A DNA stretch of 23,811 bases from a virus. The stretch covers positions 1-23,811 of the IMG/VR virus record IMGVR_UViG_3300028548_000447. One strand, written 5' to 3'. Both the position numbers and the translations under genes were made by a program. Every line of letters starts with the position of its first letter. Position 1 is the first letter of the stretch. Below, one piece after another: positions 7,914 to 14,704 of the stretch. The notes under the pieces are model-generated. The model made no database searches. It was not told the DNA's origin and saw only the letters and a program-made list of their open reading frames with translations.

Positions 7914-8767
7914 TGTCAAAATATGATACAATACAATACATAAAAGGTTTTAGCGTAAGACCTTCAACAATTTCAGGGCTTGGAATTGTAACATTTGATG
8001 ATGGGGTTAATTTAATAACACCTAATCAGCTACAATGTGAAGCATACGGTTACACGTACAACAAAGCAGATGGTACATGTTCGGTGTTTAATTATAGCAC
8101 AAATCTAATAAGTAATTTTAGTAATGAGAACAACAAAACTTTTGGTTCAGGAAACTCTACACAAACAGGGACAAATAATACCTTAATAATGGGTGAAAAT
8201 AATATTGTTAGGGGTTTCTCTAGGAATAGTATTATAACAGGTAACAAGAATGAAATAGCCAATGGAGTAAACAATGCAAATGTATCAGGGGTTTTGGGGG
8301 AGTCAACAGCAGACAACTCTATAGTATTAGGAGGTAATGCTTTTGATGATGCTTTAGGAGAACGACAGTCAATAACTTTAATGTATGGAACAGCCACTAC
8401 AGGAAGTAGCACAGTAGATTCATATTTAAATAACACAACAGATAGTTATTTTACAATACCTACAGATACAATAGTTATTTTTGAAACACAAACAGTAGCA
8501 GTTAGAACAGGAGGAACAGGAGGAGGTGCAAGGGGGGACTACAAAGCATGGTCGGAAGTAGGAGTAGCAATTAACAAATCAGGAGTATTAAGTATTGATA
8601 GTTCAAGAGATACAATCTCTAGTTCAGGTAGTGTTTCAGGGTGGGTTCCAACAGTAGGAGTTTCAGGAATAAAATTCTTACAACAAGTAAAGGGAGCAAA
8701 TAATAGGGATATAATGTGGGCTACTACGATTAGACTTACACAAATTAAAACAGGAGTTGGACTTTAA
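7913..8767 (+). CDS. Tail fibre/receptor-binding protein with YadA-head-like repeats
   Basis: A 284-residue protein. An N-terminal adaptor of about 60 residues includes CEAYGYTYNKADGTC (C42 and C56). Residues about 85-142 contain four repeats of roughly 14-16 residues: NTLIMGENN, NSIITGNKN, NANVSGVLG and NSIVLGGNA. These match the N-S-(V/I)-x-(L/I/M)-G-x-N pattern of YadA-head/Hep_Hag trimeric beta-rolls. A glycine hinge (RTGGTGGGARG) separates a C-terminal beta domain. Such repeats are established features of trimeric adhesins and several phage fibres, so receptor recognition by a homotrimer is inferred. The start overlaps the upstream stop (TAATG). Confidence 0.65.
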   Translation: MSKYDTIQYIKGFSVRPSTISGLGIVTFDDGVNLITPNQLQCEAYGYTYNKADGTCSVFNYSTNLISNFSNENNKTFGSGNSTQTGTNNTLIMGENNIVRGFSRNSIITGNKNEIANGVNNANVSGVLGESTADNSIVLGGNAFDDALGERQSITLMYGTATTGSSTVDSYLNNTTDSYFTIPTDTIVIFETQTVAVRTGGTGGGARGDYKAWSEVGVAINKSGVLSIDSSRDTISSSGSVSGWVPTVGVSGIKFLQQVKGANNRDIMWATTIRLTQIKTGVGL

Positions 8768-8778
8768 AATAAAATAAA

Positions 8779-11016
8779 ATGGCAGAGGAACTATATTTCA
8801 AAATAAATTCAGATGTATCAAGTGCTGTAAAAGGAACTAAAAGTTATGTGAACACTTTGGAAATGGCAGAAGGTAATGTTAAGGAATTAAACGAGGGTAT
8901 AAAAGCTCAGAACGAACTGATACTTATACAAGAGCAAGAGCTATTAAAACTTGAAGAAGCTCAAAGCAAGATAGGTAAAAATGCTTGGAATGCAGGAGCT
9001 ATAAAAAGGAAAGAAGATATACGGGAAAATACATTTGCGTTAAAACAAAATAGGCTTGGGTTAAAAGAATTAAAACAGGAACAAAAAAGTGCAACTTCAC
9101 AAGTAAAGTCATTTAAAAAGGAACAAAAAGAAACATCAATAGGCTTAATAACAAATATTAAGAACTTTAAAGTAATGGGCTTTTCTATAAATGGATTGTC
9201 TAAGTCTTTTAAAGGTATAATACCTGCAATTAGATTAATGTTTACCTCAATAAAAGTAGGGATTGCAAGCACAGGGATTGGATTATTAGTAGTGGCATTG
9301 GGTGGTTTAGTAGCATGGTTTACACAAACCAAAGCAGGTTCTGAAGGGTTAAGTAAAGCTCTTATATCAACAGGGGCAGCAGTACAAGTATTTATTGACA
9401 GATATATTTCTTACTCGAAAATGATTTTCAATATTTTAACGTTGGATTGGGATGGCATTAGTAAAAATGGAAGTGAAGCGTTCAAGGGTTTAGGAGATGA
9501 GTTAGAAAGAGAGATAAAATTAGCAGGAGAATTAGCTGAAGCAACGAATACACTAACAGATAAGACACGAACTTTAAATGTAGAAACAGCACAAAGGAGG
9601 GCAGACATACAAGACCTGACAGAAAAATCTCAGGATTTAAATTTAACAGAGTCTGAAAGGTTAGCAGCACTAGAACAGGCAGGGGCTATTGAAAAGGATT
9701 TAATGGCTAGGAGGGTGGACAATGCAGAGGAAGCACTTAGAATACAGGTTGCACAAATGACTATGTCTGATAACATGGCAGCAGATTTGGATAAATTAGC
9801 AGATCTTGAAATTAACTTAGCAAATATAAGAAGGGAGTCATCTAAAACCTCAACAACACTTCTAAGGAAATCAAACGCAATACGAAAATCAGTAGCTGCA
9901 GAAGAAACTAGGAGGCAAAATGCATGGATAAGAAAACAGAATACAATCACGAGAGCTAATATAAAGTTAAAGGAAGAAGCAAACGAAATTTTATTCCAAT
10001 TATCTTTAAGGAAAGAAATTAACGAGTCAACAGTAGAAAAAAGGATTTTAAGAAGGGCTAATGATGTAAAAAAGGAAATACTTGAAAAGAGTAAACTAGA
10101 TGCAGATGATAAACGTAAAGCACTAAAAGCATTAAATGACCTGTTACTTTCAGATGAGTTAGCAATCACAGATAAATATGATGCGATAAAGAAAGCTAGA
10201 AGTAAAAAACTCACAAAAGAAATAAATGATTTAAACAATGAGAACTATTTACTGACTATTACAAAAGAAAGAACAAGATTAGACAAAGAACTAGCAGCTG
10301 AAGGAGCAGCAGAAATAAAGGCTCTTGATTTAAGGAAGTTAAGTTTAGAAGCAAAGGGAAAATTATCGCATGAAATACAAGAAAAATATAAAAAATTAAG
10401 ACAAATAAATAAAGATGAGGAAGCTGCTGAAGATAAGCAGAGAGCAGATGAATTAGCAGCTTATAAGACAGAATTACTTGAGCAAGGGTTAGGAGTTGTA
10501 ATGCAAGGTATTAAAATACAAGAACAAGCACTTACAAAGAGTTATAAAAAGGATATGAAATTAGCTGAGGCTAATGGTAAAAGTACAGAGAAAATAGAAA
10601 AGGATTATCAGGCTAAAATGGTAGCTAATGCAAAAAAACAAAAAGCAATGAAAATAGGCTTAGCAATAGTAGATACATATCAATCAGCTGTAGCAGCTTA
10701 TAATAATGCCTTGGCTATACCGGTAGTAGGAACAGCTATGGCTCCAATAGCAGCGGGGTTGGCAGTAGCAGCAGGATTAGCGAATGTAGCTATGATACAA
10801 GGTACAGATGTAGGTGGTGGAGGTGGAGGTGGTGGTGGTGGAAGTGTAGGGGGTGGTGCTCCTGATGCAGCACCTCCTGCTCCTCAAATGATGTCAGGCT
10901 CATTCGATATTAGTGGAGGGGTAGAACCTGAACCTTTGAAAGCATTTGTTGTAACTGATGAGATGACTTCAAGTCAAGATCAACTTGCAAACATTAGAAG
11001 AAGGGCAACAATATAA
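8779..11016 (+). CDS. Tape measure protein
   Basis: A 745-residue, mostly helical protein that sets tail length and is ejected ahead of the DNA. It shows the usual layout: long charged coiled-coil segments, a strongly hydrophobic helix near residues 157-182 (ASTGIGLLVVALGGLVAWF), a long K/E-rich coiled coil through about residue 620, and a second hydrophobic stretch near 635-675 (AIPVVGTAMAPIAAGLAVAA). A glycine tract from about residue 679 precedes the C-terminal tail. With the usual rule of about 1.5 angstrom per residue, the tail would be near 110 nm. The chaperone-like pair that normally lies next to this gene is about 6.8 kb upstream. Confidence 0.88.
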   Translation: MAEELYFKINSDVSSAVKGTKSYVNTLEMAEGNVKELNEGIKAQNELILIQEQELLKLEEAQSKIGKNAWNAGAIKRKEDIRENTFALKQNRLGLKELKQEQKSATSQVKSFKKEQKETSIGLITNIKNFKVMGFSINGLSKSFKGIIPAIRLMFTSIKVGIASTGIGLLVVALGGLVAWFTQTKAGSEGLSKALISTGAAVQVFIDRYISYSKMIFNILTLDWDGISKNGSEAFKGLGDELEREIKLAGELAEATNTLTDKTRTLNVETAQRRADIQDLTEKSQDLNLTESERLAALEQAGAIEKDLMARRVDNAEEALRIQVAQMTMSDNMAADLDKLADLEINLANIRRESSKTSTTLLRKSNAIRKSVAAEETRRQNAWIRKQNTITRANIKLKEEANEILFQLSLRKEINESTVEKRILRRANDVKKEILEKSKLDADDKRKALKALNDLLLSDELAITDKYDAIKKARSKKLTKEINDLNNENYLLTITKERTRLDKELAAEGAAEIKALDLRKLSLEAKGKLSHEIQEKYKKLRQINKDEEAAEDKQRADELAAYKTELLEQGLGVVMQGIKIQEQALTKSYKKDMKLAEANGKSTEKIEKDYQAKMVANAKKQKAMKIGLAIVDTYQSAVAAYNNALAIPVVGTAMAPIAAGLAVAAGLANVAMIQGTDVGGGGGGGGGGSVGGGAPDAAPPAPQMMSGSFDISGGVEPEPLKAFVVTDEMTSSQDQLANIRRRATI

Positions 11017-11038
11017 ATCAAATAAACCAACTTAATTT

Positions 11039-11048
11039 CTATTATATT
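11039..11048 (+). promoter_or_regulatory. CTATTATATT element upstream of the protease gene
   Basis: Copy 2 of the repeated element. It lies in the 45-base gap between the tape measure gene and the XkdF-like protease gene, 13 bases before the ATG at 11062, and is followed by an A-rich tract (AAAAAG). The copy at 11788 has nearly the same sequence and distance, so these two form a sub-class apart from the copies at 1287 and 14206. A late promoter or a translation enhancer are both possible. Confidence 0.4.
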
Positions 11049-11061
11049 AAAAAGACTTTAT

Positions 11062-11778
11062 ATGCCTTGCGAACAATGTGAAAACGGAAAATTTAAATGG
11101 GGGAAAACAGGAAGCTGTGAATATAACTCTATAGCTGAATGTGAAGAAGATAACAAAGACTATTATAATGATATGAAACCAACTAAAATTGTAGAGCTAA
11201 TTATCAATGATGAAAATGAATCTCTTGCTATTGATTGTATTTCTTTAGTATCAGAACCTGCCATAGAAGAAAATCTAATTTTTATGAGTAAGGCAAAAAA
11301 TAATTTAACCTTAGCTAAAATAGATACTGAGAAAAGGGAAATCATTTCTCCTGCATTAATCCCTGATAAGAATATATACAGGGTAGATGAAAATGGAGAT
11401 GATTATTACGTTTACTTCAGTAAAGATACAGTAAAGAATTGTGCTTATAGTTTCTTAAAGAATAACAACCATCATAAAGCAACCTATCAGCATAAGGAAA
11501 GAGTTTCAGGAGTTTTAACAGTTGAGTCTTGGATTATAGAAAACCCTAAGATGGATAAGGCAAACCTTTATGGATTTGAATTAAAAAAAGGGACTTGGAT
11601 GGTTAAGATGAAAATTGAAAATGATGAGCTTTGGGAAAAAGTAAAGAAAGGAGATATTAAAGGATTAAGCATAGAAGGCTACTTCACTTCAAAATATCAG
11701 GAGATGCAAAAAGCAAAACCAACTAATGAAGAAGTGTTAAAAGCATTGAACGAAATAATCACAAAATCAAACAAATAA
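11062..11778 (+). CDS. XkdF-like putative prohead serine protease
   Basis: A 238-residue protein placed directly before the scaffold and capsid genes, the usual position of the prohead maturation protease. An N-terminal cysteine segment (CEQCENGK, C19, C27) is followed from about residue 40 by a domain matching XkdF-type proteins: ISLVSEPAIEENLIF, then KNNNHHKATYQHKERVSG, ESWIIENPKMDKANLYGF, KKGTWMVKMKI and DIKGLSIEGYF. By analogy with S78/HK97-type proteases the catalytic pair would be a His among H137, H138 or H144 and S203 in GLSIEGYF. It presumably cleaves scaffold and capsid inside the prohead. The family is fairly clear; activity is inferred. Confidence 0.75.
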   Translation: MPCEQCENGKFKWGKTGSCEYNSIAECEEDNKDYYNDMKPTKIVELIINDENESLAIDCISLVSEPAIEENLIFMSKAKNNLTLAKIDTEKREIISPALIPDKNIYRVDENGDDYYVYFSKDTVKNCAYSFLKNNNHHKATYQHKERVSGVLTVESWIIENPKMDKANLYGFELKKGTWMVKMKIENDELWEKVKKGDIKGLSIEGYFTSKYQEMQKAKPTNEEVLKALNEIITKSNK

Positions 11779-11787
11779 CTAACTAAT

Positions 11788-11797
11788 CTATTATATT
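11788..11797 (+). promoter_or_regulatory. CTATTATATT element upstream of the scaffold gene
   Basis: Copy 3 of the repeated element. It lies in the 31-base gap before the scaffold gene, 12 bases before the ATG at 11810, and is followed by AAAAAAG as at copy 2. It marks the start of the scaffold-capsid pair, whose proteins are needed in large amounts, which fits a late-expression signal. Confidence 0.4.
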
Positions 11798-11809
11798 AAA
11801 AAAGAAACT

Positions 11810-12523
11810 ATGGACATTAAAGAACAAATATTAGTAGCACTAGGACTTGACAAAGGTACTGCTGTGAAATTAGAATGGCAAGCAAAGTCAGATGATGGAA
11901 CTATTTTCGTTTCAACAGCAGAAGAATTAGCTGAAGGGGTGGATGTAAGCGTTCTTACTGAGGACGGAACGACAATTTTATTGCCAATCGGAACTTATAC
12001 TACTGATACAGGGGTAACTTTCAGAGTTGAAGAAGAAGGTATCGTTGCTGAAGTTTTAGAAACTGAAACTGAAGAAGAAGTAGAAGAAGAAGGAGCTCCT
12101 ATGGAAGAAGATTTAGCTGAAGAAGCTGATGTAGCCGATTGGAAAGGGATGGAAAAAAGGATTCAAAACTTAGAGGATGCTGTAGCAGATCTAAAATCAG
12201 AATTAGCATCTGATGGTAAGGAAGAAAAAGATTGCCCTAATGGATATGATGATGATGGAAACTGTATTGAGGAAGAAGAATTATCTACACCTTCAGTAAA
12301 CCCTAAAAGCATTAAGACAACTGAAGTAGTAGAGTTTGCAGTAGATACTACAGTAGAAGATTTAAAAGCTGAAAATGAATTGTTAAAAGCTGAGCTTAAT
12401 GCAAAGCCATCTTCAGCACCTTTAGACACTAACAAGTTCAGTTCTGAAAGAGCAGAACCAACACAACAAGATTTCAGAAGAATGACAAAGCAAGAAAAAT
12501 TCTTATATAACTTACATAAATAA
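11810..12523 (+). CDS. Capsid scaffolding protein (putative)
   Basis: A 237-residue, very acidic protein immediately before the major capsid gene. Residues 1-80 form a small beta domain ending in PIGTYTTDTGVTFRVEEEG. Residues 82-108 are a glutamate tract. Residues about 111-134 and 183-195 are predicted coiled coils (MEKRIQNLEDAVADLKSEL, TVEDLKAENELLKAEL). An odd mini-motif CPNGYDDDGNC lies at 142-152. The C-terminus is basic and helical (RRMTKQEKFLYNLHK), as in scaffolds that bind the capsid shell with a basic C-terminal helix. Acidic, coiled-coil-rich composition and the protease-scaffold-capsid order support the call. It is probably a substrate of the upstream protease. Confidence 0.7.
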   Translation: MDIKEQILVALGLDKGTAVKLEWQAKSDDGTIFVSTAEELAEGVDVSVLTEDGTTILLPIGTYTTDTGVTFRVEEEGIVAEVLETETEEEVEEEGAPMEEDLAEEADVADWKGMEKRIQNLEDAVADLKSELASDGKEEKDCPNGYDDDGNCIEEEELSTPSVNPKSIKTTEVVEFAVDTTVEDLKAENELLKAELNAKPSSAPLDTNKFSSERAEPTQQDFRRMTKQEKFLYNLHK

Positions 12524-12545
12524 AATAACTTAAAAAACAAAAAAA

Positions 12546-13454
12546 ATGGCGTTAACTACAACATCAAACTTTGCAGGAAAAGCAGCAGGATTTTACATCT
12601 CAGCTGCGTTAAAAGCATCAAACTCGTTAGACTACCTAACACTGATAGAAAATATCAAATTTAAAAGTAATATCCAAGCTTTAAATCAAACTGTTGATAC
12701 AGTTACGAATGCAGGATGTGATTTCGTATCAGTCGGAACATTAGCGTTAACTGAAAAGATATTAGAACCAAAAAACCTTCAAGTTAATCTTGACCTTTGC
12801 AAATCTACACTTCTTGACTCATGGGAAGCGTTACAAATGAGAGCAGGAGCAGGAGCACCACCACCTGCATCTTTTGATGACTATGTAATTTCTTACATGG
12901 GGGAAATCATTGCTGAAGCAACTGAAAATTCAATTTGGGATGGAACTGATGTGGCAGGGAAATTCAATGGCTTCAATGGAGCTGTAACAGGATTATTATT
13001 ACCGGGTGTAGATGCTACTGTAGTACAAGATGCTGCAACAGGGGCATATACTGCTGCAAACATTATAGCTAACTTAGAAGCTGCAGTTGCGGCTATTCCT
13101 GCTGCAGTATTAGGAAAAGAAGATTTACATATTTACATGAACCAAAAAACTTACCAATTATATATTGCTGCAGTATCTACTTTAGGATATGTTAATGCTT
13201 ACAATATGAATGGGGATTACATACCAATGTTTAATGGGTACAAGATTGCAGTATGTAACGGAATGACTGCAAATGAAGTTGTAATAGCTCAAAAATCTAA
13301 TTTGTTCTTTGGAACTGACTTGGTTTCAGATGCTACAAAAATTACTTTGATGGACATGGCTTCTTTGGATGGATCAGACAATATGAGATTAGTTGCTAGA
13401 TACTCTGCAGGAGTTCAGTCAGGAACAGGAGCTGATATTGTAAGACAATCATAA
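12546..13454 (+). CDS. Major capsid protein, HK97-fold candidate
   Basis: A 302-residue protein directly downstream of the protease and scaffold. Size, the alanine- and glycine-rich composition, and a layout with an early helix (NSLDYLTLIENIKFK), an alternating central domain (EDLHIYMNQKTYQLYIAAV) and a C-terminal strand ending in MRLVARYSAGVQSGTGADIV are typical of HK97-type capsid subunits of Bacteroidota phages. The PPP-containing loop (GAGAPPPASFDDYV) may be a flexible surface or hinge. A strong hairpin follows the stop codon within 13 bases. Some N-terminal residues may be removed by the protease; a cleavage site cannot be read from the sequence. Confidence 0.8.
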   Translation: MALTTTSNFAGKAAGFYISAALKASNSLDYLTLIENIKFKSNIQALNQTVDTVTNAGCDFVSVGTLALTEKILEPKNLQVNLDLCKSTLLDSWEALQMRAGAGAPPPASFDDYVISYMGEIIAEATENSIWDGTDVAGKFNGFNGAVTGLLLPGVDATVVQDAATGAYTAANIIANLEAAVAAIPAAVLGKEDLHIYMNQKTYQLYIAAVSTLGYVNAYNMNGDYIPMFNGYKIAVCNGMTANEVVIAQKSNLFFGTDLVSDATKITLMDMASLDGSDNMRLVARYSAGVQSGTGADIVRQS

Positions 13455-13466
13455 TAAAAACAAAGA

Positions 13467-13488
13467 GGGGAGGTGTAAAAACTTCCCC
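13467..13488 (+). terminator. Hairpin after the major capsid gene
   Basis: GGGGAGGT (13467-13474) pairs with ACTTCCCC (13481-13488), with one G-T wobble and a six-base GTAAAA loop. The following tract is only moderately T-rich (ACTTTATAACTTTT), so it may be a leaky terminator or an mRNA 3'-end stabiliser that raises capsid output over downstream genes. A closely similar hairpin occurs after the next gene at 14154. Confidence 0.55.
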
Positions 13489-13517
13489 ACTTTATAACTT
13501 TTAAAACATAAAATATC

Positions 13518-14120
13518 ATGGCATGTACGGCATTAACAAAAGGTAGAGGACTAGACTGTAACCGAGTTTCAGGTGGAGTAAAATACGTTTATTTCGCAGT
13601 CTTTGACCAAGTATTATCAACAACAGCAGGAACAGGAGCTGATGCAGGGAGTATTACAGAGATAAGTATGGCAACAGCACCTTCAGCAGCATCTTTATAC
13701 CGATATACAGTCCCTAGAGGATCTACAACAGCAAATGAAGCTATTACAGGATCGACTGAAAACGGAACAATTTTTTACACTCCAACTGTTTCAATGGTTT
13801 TAAATAAATTAACTAAGGAAGATCAAAACGAAATTCGTTTATTAGGACAAACTCAGGTAATGGTATTCTGTCAAATGAATGCACAGATTGCAGGTACAGG
13901 AACTGATACAATTATTTGTATGGGGAGACAAAATGCAATGTCAATGAATGCAGGAACTGCTGATACCGGAGCTGCTTTTGGAGATAGAAATGGTTACACA
14001 CTTACATTCGACGGTTTGGAAGCTGAACCTTTCTTGATGGTAAAAGATTACCCAATTGCAACAGGACCTTTCTCTGATGCAGGTTTAGGTGGAATTGCAA
14101 TTCCAATTATAGCAGTATAA
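13518..14120 (+). CDS. Probable major tail tube protein
   Basis: A 200-residue beta-rich protein. The N-terminal GRGLDCNRVSGGVKYVYFA, the central helix (LTKEDQNEIRLLGQTQVMVF) and the C-terminal block TADTGAAFGDRNGYTLTFDG followed by LEAEPFLM resemble, to my recollection, tail tube proteins of Bacteroidota siphoviruses. A tube protein forms stacked hexameric rings around the tape measure. The gene lies in the head module rather than beside the tape measure. It is flanked by two similar hairpins, so it can be expressed as its own high-level unit. A decoration protein is the main alternative. Confidence 0.55.
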   Translation: MACTALTKGRGLDCNRVSGGVKYVYFAVFDQVLSTTAGTGADAGSITEISMATAPSAASLYRYTVPRGSTTANEAITGSTENGTIFYTPTVSMVLNKLTKEDQNEIRLLGQTQVMVFCQMNAQIAGTGTDTIICMGRQNAMSMNAGTADTGAAFGDRNGYTLTFDGLEAEPFLMVKDYPIATGPFSDAGLGGIAIPIIAV

Positions 14121-14149
14121 TCACACTTGTAGTTTTAAATATATTCTTA

Positions 14150-14181
14150 AAGAGGGGAGTCAAATGACTTCCCTTTTTTTT
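14150..14181 (+). terminator. Intrinsic terminator after the tail tube candidate
   Basis: GGGGAGTC (14154-14161) pairs with GACTTCCC (14166-14173), with one G-T wobble and a four-base AAAT loop. Eight T follow at once (14174-14181). This is the clearest rho-independent terminator in the window. It shares the leading AAGAGGGGAG with the hairpin at 13467. Confidence 0.85.
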
Positions 14182-14205
14182 ATACCAAACAAAAACGGAA
14201 CTTTT

Positions 14206-14215
14206 CTATTATATA
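14206..14215 (+). promoter_or_regulatory. CTATTATATA element upstream of the 158-residue structural gene
   Basis: Copy 4 of the repeated element, three bases before the ATG at 14219. The flanks (GGAACTTTT before, GTA after) closely match copy 1 at 1287. It comes 24 bases after a strong intrinsic terminator, so a new transcript must either start here or read through. This supports a promoter role, although the distance to the ATG would then imply a leaderless or nearly leaderless mRNA. Confidence 0.45.
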
Positions 14216-14218
14216 GTA

Positions 14219-14695
14219 ATGATACAAGCAATAACAGAAACTAACTTTACAGCGAATTTATCTACAGAAGATAACCGTATAGATACTTCAGTAGGGACAG
14301 ACAAAATAAGATTTTTAATAAAATTTATTAATGACATGGATGGCTCTGTTTCATATTGCTACCCTACTATCACAATTAAAAATAGATATACCTCTATGCT
14401 TTTTACTTATAATTTAGCACCTGATATGTTTGCTAATCAAGTTAAAATGTTACCATCAGGAAGTTGGAAGTATGAGGTATATGAAGTTTCATGGATAGGT
14501 TCAGTAGTAGTTGCATTAGGAACAGCACCATCTACAGAAATAGAAGTTTTACCTGTATTAAATGATAATGGAGTAGTACAGGGAATTGTAACAAAAGGTA
14601 AATTAAACCTTTCAGACAAATCAGGAACAGGGCAGGTTCAATATACTCAACACCCTGAACCTGAAGAAACGAACACTATATACTACGGACAATAA
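14219..14695 (+). CDS. Small virion-associated protein of unknown role
   Basis: A 158-residue beta-rich protein. Strand-like segments include SVSYCYPTITIKNRYTSMLF and the block SWKYEVYEVSWIG. The C-terminal block contains DNGVVQGIVTKGKLNLSDKS and ends in a tyrosine-rich tail (TIYYGQ). The composition suggests an immunoglobulin-like or other beta-sandwich fold. Its place between the tail tube candidate and the portal suggests a decoration, neck or tail-associated role. It is the first gene after the strong terminator at 14150, and ends nine bases before the portal gene. No family is recognised with confidence. Confidence 0.65.
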   Translation: MIQAITETNFTANLSTEDNRIDTSVGTDKIRFLIKFINDMDGSVSYCYPTITIKNRYTSMLFTYNLAPDMFANQVKMLPSGSWKYEVYEVSWIGSVVVALGTAPSTEIEVLPVLNDNGVVQGIVTKGKLNLSDKSGTGQVQYTQHPEPEETNTIYYGQ

Positions 14696-14704
14696 AATAA
14701 CAAT

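Noticed and set aside
9630-10238. 202-codon open frame on the minus strand
   Set aside because: It lies wholly antisense to the tape measure coiled coil, is Ser/Leu/Phe-rich as expected from reverse-reading K/E/A-rich codons, and has no neighbours on that strand.
10813-10856. Simple GGT/GGA repeat tract
   Set aside because: It is the in-frame glycine linker of the tape measure protein, common in this family, not a separate repeat element.
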